A stretch of 60,980 bases of DNA, from NCBI GenBank assembly GCA_022564935.1, contig JADFKM010000004.1, positions 1 to 60,980 of the forward strand. Direction: 5' to 3'. Shown in pieces: positions 7,732 through 16,266 of this stretch. The notes below the pieces were generated by a model. The model did not search any database. It was not told the DNA's origin and was given only the letters and a program-made list of their open reading frames with translations. How positions within the stretch are numbered: the stretch's first letter is position 1; every line of letters begins with the position of its first letter. Position numbers and translations under genes: made by a program. This stretch comes from Candidatus Dadabacteria bacterium. Its GTDB lineage: Bacteria; Desulfobacterota_D; UBA1144; Nemesobacterales; JADFKM01.

Positions 7732-9130
7732 CTATATCCTCCGTCATGGAGGCCTGTTCCTCTTGCTTCAAAAGATTTATCTGATGCTCATATTCATCCT
7801 TGTTGTCCCTGCATGCGCGGTTCCACAGTAAGGCAAAGACAGCTGCAACAGGGGATCTGGTATCCCACAAATTCCTGATAAATCTCTTTAGTAGGAATAA
7901 GTTGCTTCCAGTCAGTTTATAAGCAACCTCCCCCCTCTTCTTATACAGCTCTAGGGGGGTTAGATTCTTGGGCTCCAGGGTCACATAACGCAAATTATAT
8001 TTCTCCCAATCCTCCGGGAAATTAGTATACCTAAGCCGCCCCGCAGCCTTCATATCCGAAAACAGCTTTGTTCCGGGCATGGGGCACGAGATATTAACGT
8101 TTTGAGTGCCTATGCCAACCTCATTTATAAAATCCAAGGTGTCTTTAAAGACATTTTCATCATCACCATCGTTGCCGAAGATAAATGACCCGACCACAGT
8201 TATTCCGTGTCTCTGAGTATTGCGTATATTCTCCGCATAGTCCCCGGGAGTATTAATCCCCTTATTCATATCCTTAATAACCTTCTTGTTTATAGACTCA
8301 AGTCCGAACAAAACGGTTCTACAACCGGCCTTATACATCCACTTCAACACCTCGTCCTCCTGCCCGAGGTTTTGGGTACACTGTGTTCCCCAATACTTCC
8401 TTACCCCCTGCTTGCGGAGCTCATATAGCGCCTTGCACAACTCAATTGCCCGCTCCCTCCCCCTCCTGCCGGAGCCAATAAAGTTGTCATCGGCTACCAT
8501 CACAATCCTCGGTTTTATATTTTTAAACTCCTCCACCACATCCTCAATAGGGCGATACCTCATAGACCTTCCGTTTATCAGCGTGACTGAGCAAAAACTA
8601 CAGTTATAGGGACAGCCCCTCGCGGTTTGAACAATCCCCCAACGATATGCGTCAGTAAACGGATTCTTTATTACCGGAACGATATCCAGATTCGGGACAC
8701 CCCCTTCGTAGACTCTCTGAAGGGAATCGCTCTCGAAGTCCTCTAGTATAGTCGGCCAAATCGATTCCGCTTCGCCCACACATACGCTGTCTCCATAACG
8801 CATGGCTTCCTCGGGCATAATGGAGGGATGTGGGCCGCCCAATATCACAGGAATTCCCCTTCTTCTAAAAACCTCGGCAATACCATAGGCTCTAGGGGCT
8901 TGGTTGGTCCAAAGGCTTATTCCCACCAAGGATACGTTAGACGTATCCATATTGACATCAAACCTATTTCGCGATTCATCCACTATTTCAACATCCCACT
9001 TATCCTTCGGGGTGAGCGCATCTAGAACGAGAAGACCTAATGGCGGAAACGACCCCGTAGTGCTGCTTACGCCTGCTGAGTTTTCCGGGTACGGCTGAAT
9101 AAGAATCATCCTTTTTTTTACGGCTGACAT
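7688..9130 (-). CDS. B12-binding-type radical SAM protein, 480 aa
   Basis: An N-terminal Rossmann-like cobalamin-binding-type domain (about 1-140, with GGPHPSIMPEEA) is followed by a radical SAM domain with the cluster motif CPYNCSFC (Cys173, 177, 180). The usual DxHxxG cobalamin histidine motif is not evident. Related enzymes methylate or rearrange unactivated carbons in lipid or cofactor pathways; the substrate is unknown. An AAGGAGGG ribosome site supports the ATG. The gene is AT-rich and lies between two serine recombinase remnants, so lateral arrival is likely. The last residues may be altered by the junction with the recombinase remnant. Confidence 0.88.
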   Translation of the reverse strand: MSAVKKRMILIQPYPENSAGVSSTTGSFPPLGLLVLDALTPKDKWDVEIVDESRNRFDVNMDTSNVSLVGISLWTNQAPRAYGIAEVFRRRGIPVILGGPHPSIMPEEAMRYGDSVCVGEAESIWPTILEDFESDSLQRVYEGGVPNLDIVPVIKNPFTDAYRWGIVQTARGCPYNCSFCSVTLINGRSMRYRPIEDVVEEFKNIKPRIVMVADDNFIGSGRRGRERAIELCKALYELRKQGVRKYWGTQCTQNLGQEDEVLKWMYKAGCRTVLFGLESINKKVIKDMNKGINTPGDYAENIRNTQRHGITVVGSFIFGNDGDDENVFKDTLDFINEVGIGTQNVNISCPMPGTKLFSDMKAAGRLRYTNFPEDWEKYNLRYVTLEPKNLTPLELYKKRGEVAYKLTGSNLFLLKRFIRNLWDTRSPVAAVFALLWNRACRDNKDEYEHQINLLKQEEQASMTEDIGVLQLFSEHYSRRA

Positions 9131-9396
9131 ATTCCCTCCTTTTTAGGATAACTTAACATATACTGGCAATCGCTATTAATTAATCTCTTTCTATCTTACA
9201 CCTCTCCCCATTAAAACCAAGCAAACGATAAGTAAGAGAGTATCTTGAGCAAGCACAGAATATGGCGGATAATTGGCTAAGGAGTTGCAATGAATAGCGT
9301 CCCCATGAGTCGCTCGGTGGGTTGTCACCCAGCTTGCTCCGAGCAAAAGTAGTGGCCGAAAGTTCTACTTTTGAACTGTCCACTTAAATGGGAAGC
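9131..9396. other. Unassigned region between radical SAM gene and recombinase remnant
   Basis: No gene is supported. A 67-codon minus-strand open frame (9180-9383) has an odd composition and no recognisable domain or ribosome site. It may be further debris of the integrated element. Confidence 0.4.
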
Positions 9397-9600
9397 TTAC
9401 ATCTCGAAGTTATTCATATCAGAATTTAATTCCAGCAATTCTTGGTATTTATTAGTTCGAAGTGTATCCAATAGCCCCAGCCAGAATTTATAAGAAGCGC
9501 CATCCGCCATCGTGTTGAGAGGTTTCCTTAAGGAGCATTCGACACTTGACCCACTTCTTTTCGATTTTAAAAACATAGAGTTCATTATTTTCATATCGTC
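9397..9600 (-). pseudogene. Second serine recombinase C-terminal remnant
   Basis: Minus-strand codons encode MNSMFLKSKR, CSLRKPLNTMADG and FWLGLLDTLRT before a stop. Over 39 positions this aligns without gaps to the end of the remnant at 7402-7731, sharing the spaced K, NS, F, G, SL-x-KP, M, D, Y and WLG residues. That identifies it as another C-terminal recombinase end. Upstream the frame turns into low-complexity AT-rich sequence, so only this tail is left. Confidence 0.6.
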
Positions 9601-9610
9601 TGGATTAGTA

Positions 9611-9642
9611 TTGACATTTATCCTAAAAGAAATAATTATAAT
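9611..9642 (+). promoter_or_regulatory. Promoter of the tetR-acyltransferase operon
   Basis: A perfect TTGACA at 9611-9616 is followed by AATTAT (9634-9639, 17-base spacer) or TATAAT (9637-9642, 20-base spacer). Both -10 candidates touch the palindromic operator at 9639-9662, so a bound repressor would block it. Confidence 0.65.
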
Positions 9643-9662
9643 AAATGAATATTCATTTATTA
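9639..9662. promoter_or_regulatory. 24-bp perfect palindrome, FadR(TetR)-like operator
   Basis: Arms TAATAAATGAAT and ATTCATTTATTA are exact reverse complements. The central 18 bases agree at 16 positions with the TGAATGA-x-TA-x-TCATTCA operator described for the TetR-type fatty acid regulator FadR of Bacillus. It overlaps the promoter 36 bases before the tetR start, which fits autoregulation and control by acyl-CoA. Confidence 0.7.
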
Positions 9663-9697
9663 AATCAGTTTGAATTTTCATTATAGGATGCAATCAG

Positions 9698-10267
9698 ATG
9701 GCAAGACCAACGGTTAAGCTAGACGATATTGAAAGGGCGGCTATAAAGCTGTTCGCTTCTCGCGGCATCGGCCATGTGACCATTAAGGACATCGCGCGGG
9801 AGGCGCAGTGCGCCGAAGGGGCTCTTTACTGCCATTACACGGGCAAGGACGATCTGGCAAGCACGCTGTTCATTCGCGAGGTGTCGAAGTTCGGGTCGCG
9901 GCTCAAGACCGTTCTGTGCGGGCCGGGCTCTTTTGACGATCGTGTGAGGAGGGGGGTGGGGACTTTTTACGCCTATTTCGACGACGACCCCGTAGCTTTT
10001 TCCTTTGTTTTGCTTTCCCAGCACAATTTTCCTGACGGTGTAGACGTCGACCCGGAGGTTAACCCGGTGAGCCTGTTGATACGTTTTGTCGAGGAGGGGA
10101 CAAAAGCCGGTGCTTTCGTGACGGCAGACCCCCTTTTTAAGGCGTCAATGGTTCTCGGTCTCGTCCTTCAGCCTGCGACCATGATGGCGACCGGCAGGCT
10201 TGATGGGAGTATGGAACAAAGAGCGGATGAGGTGACAAAGGCGTGTTTGGGAGTGCTGCATTCATGA
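9698..10267 (+). CDS. TetR/AcrR-family regulator, probably of fatty acid metabolism
   Basis: A 189-residue repressor. The N-terminal helix-turn-helix spans about 8-55 (IKLFASRGIGHVTIKDIA, then GALYCHYTGKDDL); the C-terminal ligand domain is variable. The start ATG follows an AGGA ribosome site. It is the first gene of a two-gene operon with a fatty-acid-activating acyltransferase 13 bases downstream. A 24-bp palindrome overlaps the promoter. An acyl-CoA- or acyl-ACP-sensing role is inferred from operator and neighbour. Confidence 0.92.
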   Translation: MARPTVKLDDIERAAIKLFASRGIGHVTIKDIAREAQCAEGALYCHYTGKDDLASTLFIREVSKFGSRLKTVLCGPGSFDDRVRRGVGTFYAYFDDDPVAFSFVLLSQHNFPDGVDVDPEVNPVSLLIRFVEEGTKAGAFVTADPLFKASMVLGLVLQPATMMATGRLDGSMEQRADEVTKACLGVLHS

Positions 10268-10280
10268 GGAGTTCAGCGCT

Positions 10281-12956
10281 GTGATAGCTCAGGCGATAGA
10301 GAGACGGGCCATCGAGAGCCCTGAAAAAACGGCGGTTCAAATCAAGCGCGATGGGAAGTATTACACGGTCACATACGCAGAGCTCTGGAGCCGCTCCATT
10401 GCCGTCGCCGCCGCTCTCCGGGACGCGGGCACCCAAAGCAGCGACCGCGTGGCGCTGTATGCCGACAACACGCCTGAGTGGGTCGTTTGTTTTCTGGGAA
10501 TACACCTCTTGGGAGCGGTCGTTGTCCCTTTAGACGTACAGTACAGGGCGGGTGACATCGAGCCTTTGTTGCTTTTTTCGGAGTCAAAAGCCGTGATTGC
10601 CGATAGGGACAGGGTTGGGGAGGTAGAGGAATTCATCGAAAGCTCGGGCGCTGAGATCAATGTTTTCGTGATAGATCCCGCAGACCCCGTCTCCATAATT
10701 AATGCCCCTGAGCAGGAAGGGTTTGTAGCTCACAGCCACAACCCGGACGACCTCATGTCCATTATATTCACTTCCGGCACGACGGGCGACCCTAAAGGGG
10801 TCGAGCTTACTGTGGGCAACATTTACAGCAACGTAACCGAGGTATTGAGCACCATTAAGGTCAGGGGGAGCGACAACATACTCAACATACTTCCCCTTCA
10901 CCATGTGTACTCAAGCAACGTCGGCCTCATCGGCCCTTTGTGCGTCGGAGCCACGGTCACGTTTTGCAGCTCCCTTAAAGGCCCTGAACTGTTGAGCGCT
11001 ATGCAGGAAACGGGAGTGAGCATTTTCCCCGGCGTGCCCAAGCTGTTCAGCCTGTTCGACAGGGCGATTTTTCAAAAAGTAGATTCGCTCGGTCTTGTGC
11101 AGAGAATGGTGTTTTTGGCTCTATTCCGGATATCCGGCTGGTTAAGAAGGGTCGCGGGGCTGCGTGCCGGGCGATTTTTCTTCAGCGCCATACACAAGCA
11201 GTTCGGCCCTAAATTCCGCTTTATGGCGAGCGGCGGGGCGAAGCTTGACAAAAACGTGTGCGAGCGGTTTTTGGACCTGGGCTTTGTATTAATCGAGGGG
11301 TACGGCCTCACGGAGACCTCCCCGGTTATTTCGTTCACCTCGCTTTCCGATCCCACGCCCGGAAGCGTCGGGCTGCCGATTGAAGGGGTAGAGGTTAAGA
11401 TCGATTCCATGGACTCCGAGGGCACGGGAGAGATATGTGTGCGCGGGCCGGGACTCATGCGGGGCTATCACAACAACGACGAGGCCACCGGGAAGGTGAT
11501 GAAGGACGGGTTCTTTCATACGGGCGACCTGGGCTATATGGATAGCAAGGGGATGATCCACATAACGGGACGAGCCAATGAGGTAATTACGCTTTCATCG
11601 GGCAAGAACATATATCCCGAAGATGTGGAAAAGCACTACGCGGAGACCCAGATGGTAGAGGAGATATGCATTCTGCCGGTTGAGGGTGGCGAGGCAGGGG
11701 TCGAGAGGCTGAGGGCCGTGGTCGTGCCCGATGCGGGGGAGCTTGCCGCAAGGCATGTGGTCGATGTTAGGGAGCGCATCAGGTCGCAGCTTGCCATAGT
11801 CGGGGCGAAGCTTCCGAGCTATATGCACGTCACCGACCTCGTTCTGCTGGATGCGGAGCTTCCCAGAACGAGGCTCGGAAAGCTAAGGCGCGCCAAGATA
11901 GAGGAAATGGTTAAGGAAAAAAAGGAGTCCGGGACAATTGACGGAGCCCGTGAGATACCTCGTGAGATGGTGGAGCTGATGGATGCCCCTCAATCAAAGA
12001 AATTTCTGAAGAGGCTTGCGGAGCTAACCCGGAACGACGGCCCGTTTTACCCGGACCAGGAGCTGGCCATAGACCTTGGCGTCGATTCCCTTACCAAGTT
12101 ACAGCTCGCTGTTGTGCTTGAGCAGGAATTCTCCACCAAAGTCAACGAGGAAGAGCTGTCGGAGCTGAACACAGTGGGCGATATGCTTGAAATAATCCGC
12201 GGGGCCGACACCGATGAGCAAACCGCCGAGGCGGAGCTAAGCTGGTCAGCCGTGCTCCGGGAGCCCCCGCTGACACGCCTCGATGAGCTGTTTAATGTGC
12301 GCAGGGGCGCGCTCAATAGGATCATGGTCAGGGTTATAAAGGCGCTGGGCTACGTTTTGGTTCGCATCTTTTTCCGGGCGACAATCAAGGGGGCGGAAAA
12401 AATTCCAAGAGACCGGCCGGTGTTGATCTGTCCCAGCCATAACAGCTACATCGACCCTGTGCTGCTATACTGCTTGCTCCCCGGCGAGGTGGTTAACGGC
12501 TTATTTTTTGTGGGGTTCGGAGACGTGTTCAGGAGACCCCCGCTCTCGTGGATAGTGAAGAGCGCAAGGATAATTTTCACCGGGGCGGCGAGCACTATGG
12601 TGGAGTCCCTCAAACTCTCATACGACGCGCTCAACAGGGGAAATATCGTCTGCATATTTCCCGAGGGCGGCAGGGCGACGGGCAAAGATTTTATGAAGCC
12701 GAGGCCGGGCGCCGGAATACTGTCGGTAGAAGCCGGAGTCCCCGTGGTACCGGTCTATATTAAAGGGGCGGATAACATATTATCACCTGTGAGACCCGGT
12801 TTCAGGTTAACCAAGATCAGTTTGTACGTAGGCGAGCCTATCGAGCCCCCACCCGGCGCCGCAAGCCCAATGGAGAGCTACGGGGAAATGATGAGCAGCT
12901 GGGAGCGTGCGGTAAGAGGTCTGAGGGATGAAGCCGGGGAGCTGGGGAGTGGCTAA
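10281..12956 (+). CDS. Fused acyl-adenylate ligase / acyl carrier / PlsC acyltransferase
   Basis: Three domains in one 891-residue protein. Residues 1-560 are an AMP-binding ligase: P-loop FTSGTTGDPKG (163-173), GYGLTETSP, HTGDLGYMD and the C-terminal lysine in GKLRRAK (about 534). Residues about 570-645 are a carrier domain with the phosphopantetheine serine in GVDSLTKL (Ser603). Residues about 690-870 are a PlsC-type glycerolipid acyltransferase with HNSYID (His720, Asp725) and FPEGGR (about 793-798). It probably activates free fatty acids, parks them on its own carrier and esterifies lysophospholipid or glycerol phosphate, like E. coli Aas. The start is GTG with a GAGGAG ribosome site. Confidence 0.9.
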   Translation: MIAQAIERRAIESPEKTAVQIKRDGKYYTVTYAELWSRSIAVAAALRDAGTQSSDRVALYADNTPEWVVCFLGIHLLGAVVVPLDVQYRAGDIEPLLLFSESKAVIADRDRVGEVEEFIESSGAEINVFVIDPADPVSIINAPEQEGFVAHSHNPDDLMSIIFTSGTTGDPKGVELTVGNIYSNVTEVLSTIKVRGSDNILNILPLHHVYSSNVGLIGPLCVGATVTFCSSLKGPELLSAMQETGVSIFPGVPKLFSLFDRAIFQKVDSLGLVQRMVFLALFRISGWLRRVAGLRAGRFFFSAIHKQFGPKFRFMASGGAKLDKNVCERFLDLGFVLIEGYGLTETSPVISFTSLSDPTPGSVGLPIEGVEVKIDSMDSEGTGEICVRGPGLMRGYHNNDEATGKVMKDGFFHTGDLGYMDSKGMIHITGRANEVITLSSGKNIYPEDVEKHYAETQMVEEICILPVEGGEAGVERLRAVVVPDAGELAARHVVDVRERIRSQLAIVGAKLPSYMHVTDLVLLDAELPRTRLGKLRRAKIEEMVKEKKESGTIDGAREIPREMVELMDAPQSKKFLKRLAELTRNDGPFYPDQELAIDLGVDSLTKLQLAVVLEQEFSTKVNEEELSELNTVGDMLEIIRGADTDEQTAEAELSWSAVLREPPLTRLDELFNVRRGALNRIMVRVIKALGYVLVRIFFRATIKGAEKIPRDRPVLICPSHNSYIDPVLLYCLLPGEVVNGLFFVGFGDVFRRPPLSWIVKSARIIFTGAASTMVESLKLSYDALNRGNIVCIFPEGGRATGKDFMKPRPGAGILSVEAGVPVVPVYIKGADNILSPVRPGFRLTKISLYVGEPIEPPPGAASPMESYGEMMSSWERAVRGLRDEAGELGSG

Positions 12957-13196
12957 CCGCTTTTGTGCGATAAAATAGCCGTTGTTTTGAGTACGGCCGG
13001 CAACTGCATGAGGTCTCAAAATCAGTACAAAACAGTGTGTGATTTGCCGCATTTTGAGCGCTCTAAAGGCTCGAAAAACCCGAATTAGCTGAAAAAAGAC
13101 AGAACATGAATTACAAATGGCTCCTTTGGCGATAATTGTGTTATACTTTATTAGCGTATTTTAAAGGAGGGTGGAAATTCTAGAGAAGGATGTGAT

Positions 13197-13730
13197 ATGA
13201 AATATCTGATTCAAAAGCCGCTTGTACCGTTGGCTGAGATTAGCAGGACGCTTGTGATTCCTGAATCTACTCTCAGGGACTGGATCCGGAAGGGGAAAAT
13301 CGTTGTGGAGTCTGCTGCGCGCTCATACCGCAAATCCGCTATGAACATGGTGGATTTAAACAGCCTGTCCAATGAGCTTGACAGGGATACCGAGGAGCTT
13401 GCCGCCGAGCTGACCAGCAGGGATGTTAAAATATTCATCCGAACGCTTACCAAGTCGGAAACTGAGAACATAACTGGCGCGGCTCAGTACGAGGCTATGG
13501 AGCCTGAAGGCCTCTATGAATCCGCAGGGCAGCTGCATAGAGAGATTCATATGTTGTTCTCCGAGCTTAAGCAGTACAAGCCCGATATAGGGAAGATCGA
13601 AGAGGTCAACATCGACAACCTTTCAGAGTATCTTCATATCAAGCCTGAAAAGCTTCTCTTCGAGCTGGAGAAGGAAAGACAGAGAAGGAAGAACTTTATA
13701 GATAAGCTTCTCCCCGGCATCGATAGCTAA
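13197..13730 (+). CDS. MerR/excisionase-like helix-turn-helix protein, 177 aa
   Basis: Residues of about 8-45 (PLAEISRTLVIPESTLRDWI) form a helix-turn-helix with a wing, like MerR or excisionase proteins. The rest is unrecognised: acidic, helical, ending in a basic coiled stretch (EKERQRRKNFIDKL). The ATG follows an AAGGA ribosome site. It stands alone downstream of the lipid operon, so it may bind DNA as a regulator, but its targets are unknown. Confidence 0.6.
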   Translation: MKYLIQKPLVPLAEISRTLVIPESTLRDWIRKGKIVVESAARSYRKSAMNMVDLNSLSNELDRDTEELAAELTSRDVKIFIRTLTKSETENITGAAQYEAMEPEGLYESAGQLHREIHMLFSELKQYKPDIGKIEEVNIDNLSEYLHIKPEKLLFELEKERQRRKNFIDKLLPGIDS

Positions 13731-14084
13731 ACTCTTACCTATGCACTTGATGTCGTAAAGCAAACCCTGTAAAAATACCCGGCACTGAAAAATAAAAGTA
13801 GGCCGTAGTGTCTGCCGCATAATTATCAGTGCCCCTGGGCCTTGGAGGGCGTCACCTGCTGTTCCCAGCGGTATTCTGACGGTTGCTGGGGTTTAGGGCT
13901 GTGGCTGATACTGCTTATCTTAAATCTCCCTTATACTTCCGAATAGAAATAGAAGCGCTCCAGCGTGTTTGATTTGCCTAATTGTGCATTCCCCTGTGGA
14001 ATATGCCGGTTGTAAACCGGTGTTCCCTATAACTTGTGGGGTTTAGTTAACATTAGCAAAAATACTCAGAGGAGGTAGAAAGCC
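13731..14084. other. Intergenic region with hairpins, no gene
   Basis: A 354-base stretch without a supported gene. It holds an inverted repeat CCCAGC/GCTGGG near 13862-13888 and CCGGTT/AACCGG near 14012-14026. These could be transcript ends; no clear T-run follows. A GAGGAGG ribosome site at its end serves the chimeric remnant at 14085. Confidence 0.4.
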
Positions 14085-14357
14085 ATGGATTGGGGGTTGT
14101 ATTTTCCATCACACATACAATCCTGGCAGTGGGTTTCTCACGGGGAGTCCAGGGGGTTTTCGTACTTCATGCCCTATGACAGCATAGGTAGCGACGTGTA
14201 CGAGACCCTGGCTCTCTGCGCCCACAACACGAAGACCATAAAGCTCGACCCGACCCTCGTTATATCCCATACGCTGCCCCTTGAAGAAACCCCTAAAGGG
14301 TATGAGCTTATGGACGGCAGAACAGCAAACGCTATAAAGGTCGTGCTGAGTCCTTGA
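14085..14357 (+). pseudogene. Chimeric remnant: luciferase-like monooxygenase start fused to alcohol dehydrogenase end
   Basis: The 90-codon frame joins two unrelated genes. Residues 1-54 (MDWGLYFPSHIQSW to NTKTIKL) resemble the N-terminus of F420/FMN-dependent luciferase-like monooxygenases. Residues 55-90 (DPTLVISHTLPLEETPKGYE, then AIKVVLSP) match the C-terminal end of zinc-type alcohol dehydrogenases. The join at about 14247 keeps the frame. A strong GAGGAGG site survives in front, so it may be translated, but neither enzyme core is present. A deletion between formerly neighbouring genes explains it best. Confidence 0.65.
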
Positions 14358-14445
14358 CGAATAGTTTGTTGGAATGAGAGTCTATATAAAACGCAGGGAC
14401 TAAGGTTTTAGCGCTAAGCTAAATTAAGAGGGGAATAGCGTTGAG

Positions 14446-14652
14446 TTATGCTCCCCCCTTATCAGTAAGCTTGTAGATTTTGGCCTCGATGAATACGTCC
14501 AATAACTCTCTGTCCAGCTTACCGTCTTTGGCCTCATACCCCAGAATATCTAGAGCCCTTTCTGTGCTCAGCGCCTTTTTGTAAGCACTAGGGACAAGAC
14601 GCGACGGGTGAAATGGAGCGCAATGCTCGTCTTCGATTGTTTGCAACTTCAC
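14446..14652 (-). pseudogene. C-terminal remnant of an HD-GYP phosphodiesterase
   Basis: The middle and end of this 68-codon frame (AYKKALSTERALDILGYEAK, then GKLDRELLDVFIEAKIY) match the helices after the GYP motif of cyclic-di-GMP phosphodiesterases. The HD and GYP motifs are absent. The first 20 codons do not match the family. It faces the chimeric remnant and lies back-to-back with aroC. Confidence 0.65.
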
Positions 14653-14675
14653 CCGCCGTAATATAGAATTTCTTC

Positions 14676-15755
14676 ATGCCGGGAAACAGTTTTGGAAGGG
14701 TTTTTCGCATCACCACTTGGGGAGAGTCTCACGGGCCCGCCCTTGGTGTGGTTGTGGACGGATGTCCCGCCGGGCTTGCTTTATCTAGCGAGGACATACA
14801 AGTTGAGCTCGACCGTCGCCGGCCTGCTCAGAGCGCTATTACTACCCAGAGAAAAGAGCCCGACGAGGTTCAGATCCTCTCAGGGGTTTTTGAGGGGAAA
14901 ACCCTCGGAACCCCTATATCTATGATCGTTCACAACTATGATGTTATATCAAAGTCCTATGAGGACATAAAGGACACCTACCGCCCCGGTCACGCCGACT
15001 ACACCTACGATGAGAAATACGGCCTCAGGGATTACAGGGGAGGGGGGAGGTCTTCGGCCCGCGAAACGGTCGGAAGGGTAGCAGCTGGAGCTATTGCAAA
15101 GAAAATACTTGCCCTTGAAGGCATCAACACCACAGGGTTCGTGAAGCAGGTCGGCCATATCGTGGCCGAAGATATAGACTTCGGCGAGATCGAGAAAAAT
15201 CCCGTCAGGTGTCCGGACGCACGCAAAGCGCCGGAGATGATAAAGCTCATTGAAGGTGTGAGGCGCGAAGGGGATTCAATCGGCGGAGTAGTCGAGGTGC
15301 AAACCACCGGCCTCCCTCAGGGGCTCGGGGACCCGGTGTTTAACAAGCTCGACGCCGACCTGGCCTCTTCGCTGATGAGCATAGGAGGTATCAGGGGGTT
15401 TGAGGTAGGCATGGGGTTTGATGTGGCAAGGCGCAGGGGCTCGGAGGCAAACGACCTTATGTACATGGGTGGGGACGGCAGATTGAGATTCCGCACAAAC
15501 AACGCGGGGGGTCTCCTTGGCGGCATAACGAACGGCGAAGACCTTGTTGTGAGGATAGCCATAAAGCCCACTTCCTCCATTCCCAAGCCGCAGGAAACGG
15601 TTGATAAGTATGGGAATCCAAAGGAGCTCGTGGTCAAGGGTAGACACGACCCGTGCCTATGTCCAAGGGCTGTGCCCATAGCTGAAGCGATGGTCAATCT
15701 CGTGCTCGTTGACCATCTGTTCATGCACAGGCTGTCTAGGATTGGTGAGTCTTAG
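14676..15755 (+). CDS. aroC: Chorismate synthase
   Basis: Converts 5-enolpyruvylshikimate 3-phosphate to chorismate with reduced FMN, the last step of the shikimate pathway. At 359 residues it is of normal length. Signatures are GESHGPALGVVVDGCPAG near the N-terminus, GGGRSSARETVGRVAAGA in the middle and KGRHDPCLCPRAVP near the end. No ribosome site precedes the ATG. A TAATAT sequence 12 bases before it suggests a short or absent leader. Other shikimate genes are elsewhere, except aroQ at 57.7 kb. Confidence 0.97.
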   Translation: MPGNSFGRVFRITTWGESHGPALGVVVDGCPAGLALSSEDIQVELDRRRPAQSAITTQRKEPDEVQILSGVFEGKTLGTPISMIVHNYDVISKSYEDIKDTYRPGHADYTYDEKYGLRDYRGGGRSSARETVGRVAAGAIAKKILALEGINTTGFVKQVGHIVAEDIDFGEIEKNPVRCPDARKAPEMIKLIEGVRREGDSIGGVVEVQTTGLPQGLGDPVFNKLDADLASSLMSIGGIRGFEVGMGFDVARRRGSEANDLMYMGGDGRLRFRTNNAGGLLGGITNGEDLVVRIAIKPTSSIPKPQETVDKYGNPKELVVKGRHDPCLCPRAVPIAEAMVNLVLVDHLFMHRLSRIGES

Positions 15756-15829
15756 TATGCCGGGGTAGCGATATCCGAATTGTGCCGATTTGAGTAGCGG
15801 TAGCGCTTTTGTAACGTTTAAATCACGTA

Positions 15830-16180
15830 TTATGATGCTTTTTGTTTTAATGTCTGTAGAGCTTTCTTATGGATTCCCCTTAACATTTCGGGGTACACAG
15901 TCAGCTTGATTCCCGATCTGTAATGGCCTAGGATTGTGTCTTGGAAAGTCCATACGACTTCGCCTTCCGTCTTTATGGACATATCGCCAAGCTGGATTTC
16001 AATTTTCAGCGTTGTGCCGACATCTACAGCCTTTTCGGTAAAGATTCCGAGTCCGTAGTCGGAAAGGTCATAACAGGCTCCATAATCTTCGGGCTTTTGG
16101 ATTCCGAATTTGATTCTCTGCTTAAAAGGGACTCTTTTAGACTTTCTTATCTCTTTTTTCAATGGTGTTCCGACTCTCAC
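15830..16180 (-). CDS. PilZ-domain protein, 116 aa
   Basis: A single PilZ domain, the cyclic-di-GMP receptor fold. The RxxxR arginines lie in RKSKRVPFK, and the second motif is DLSDYGLGIF. It is a paralogue of the next gene upstream (16267-16602), with the same order of motifs and a similar EGEVVW strand, so the two arose by tandem duplication. Partner and output are unknown; motility or pilus control is a family-based guess. Confidence 0.88.
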   Translation of the reverse strand: MRVGTPLKKEIRKSKRVPFKQRIKFGIQKPEDYGACYDLSDYGLGIFTEKAVDVGTTLKIEIQLGDMSIKTEGEVVWTFQDTILGHYRSGIKLTVYPEMLRGIHKKALQTLKQKAS

Positions 16181-16266
16181 AGTTAATATTCCTATATACC
16201 GGCAGTCGGCGTCAACGTCAGGCCGTTGGATATTAAAACGGAAAGCAATTTCTTCTGACCCGATAC

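Noticed and set aside
9180-9383. Minus-strand 67-codon frame suspected as transposase debris
   Set aside because: No transposase motif or terminal inverted repeat could be found.
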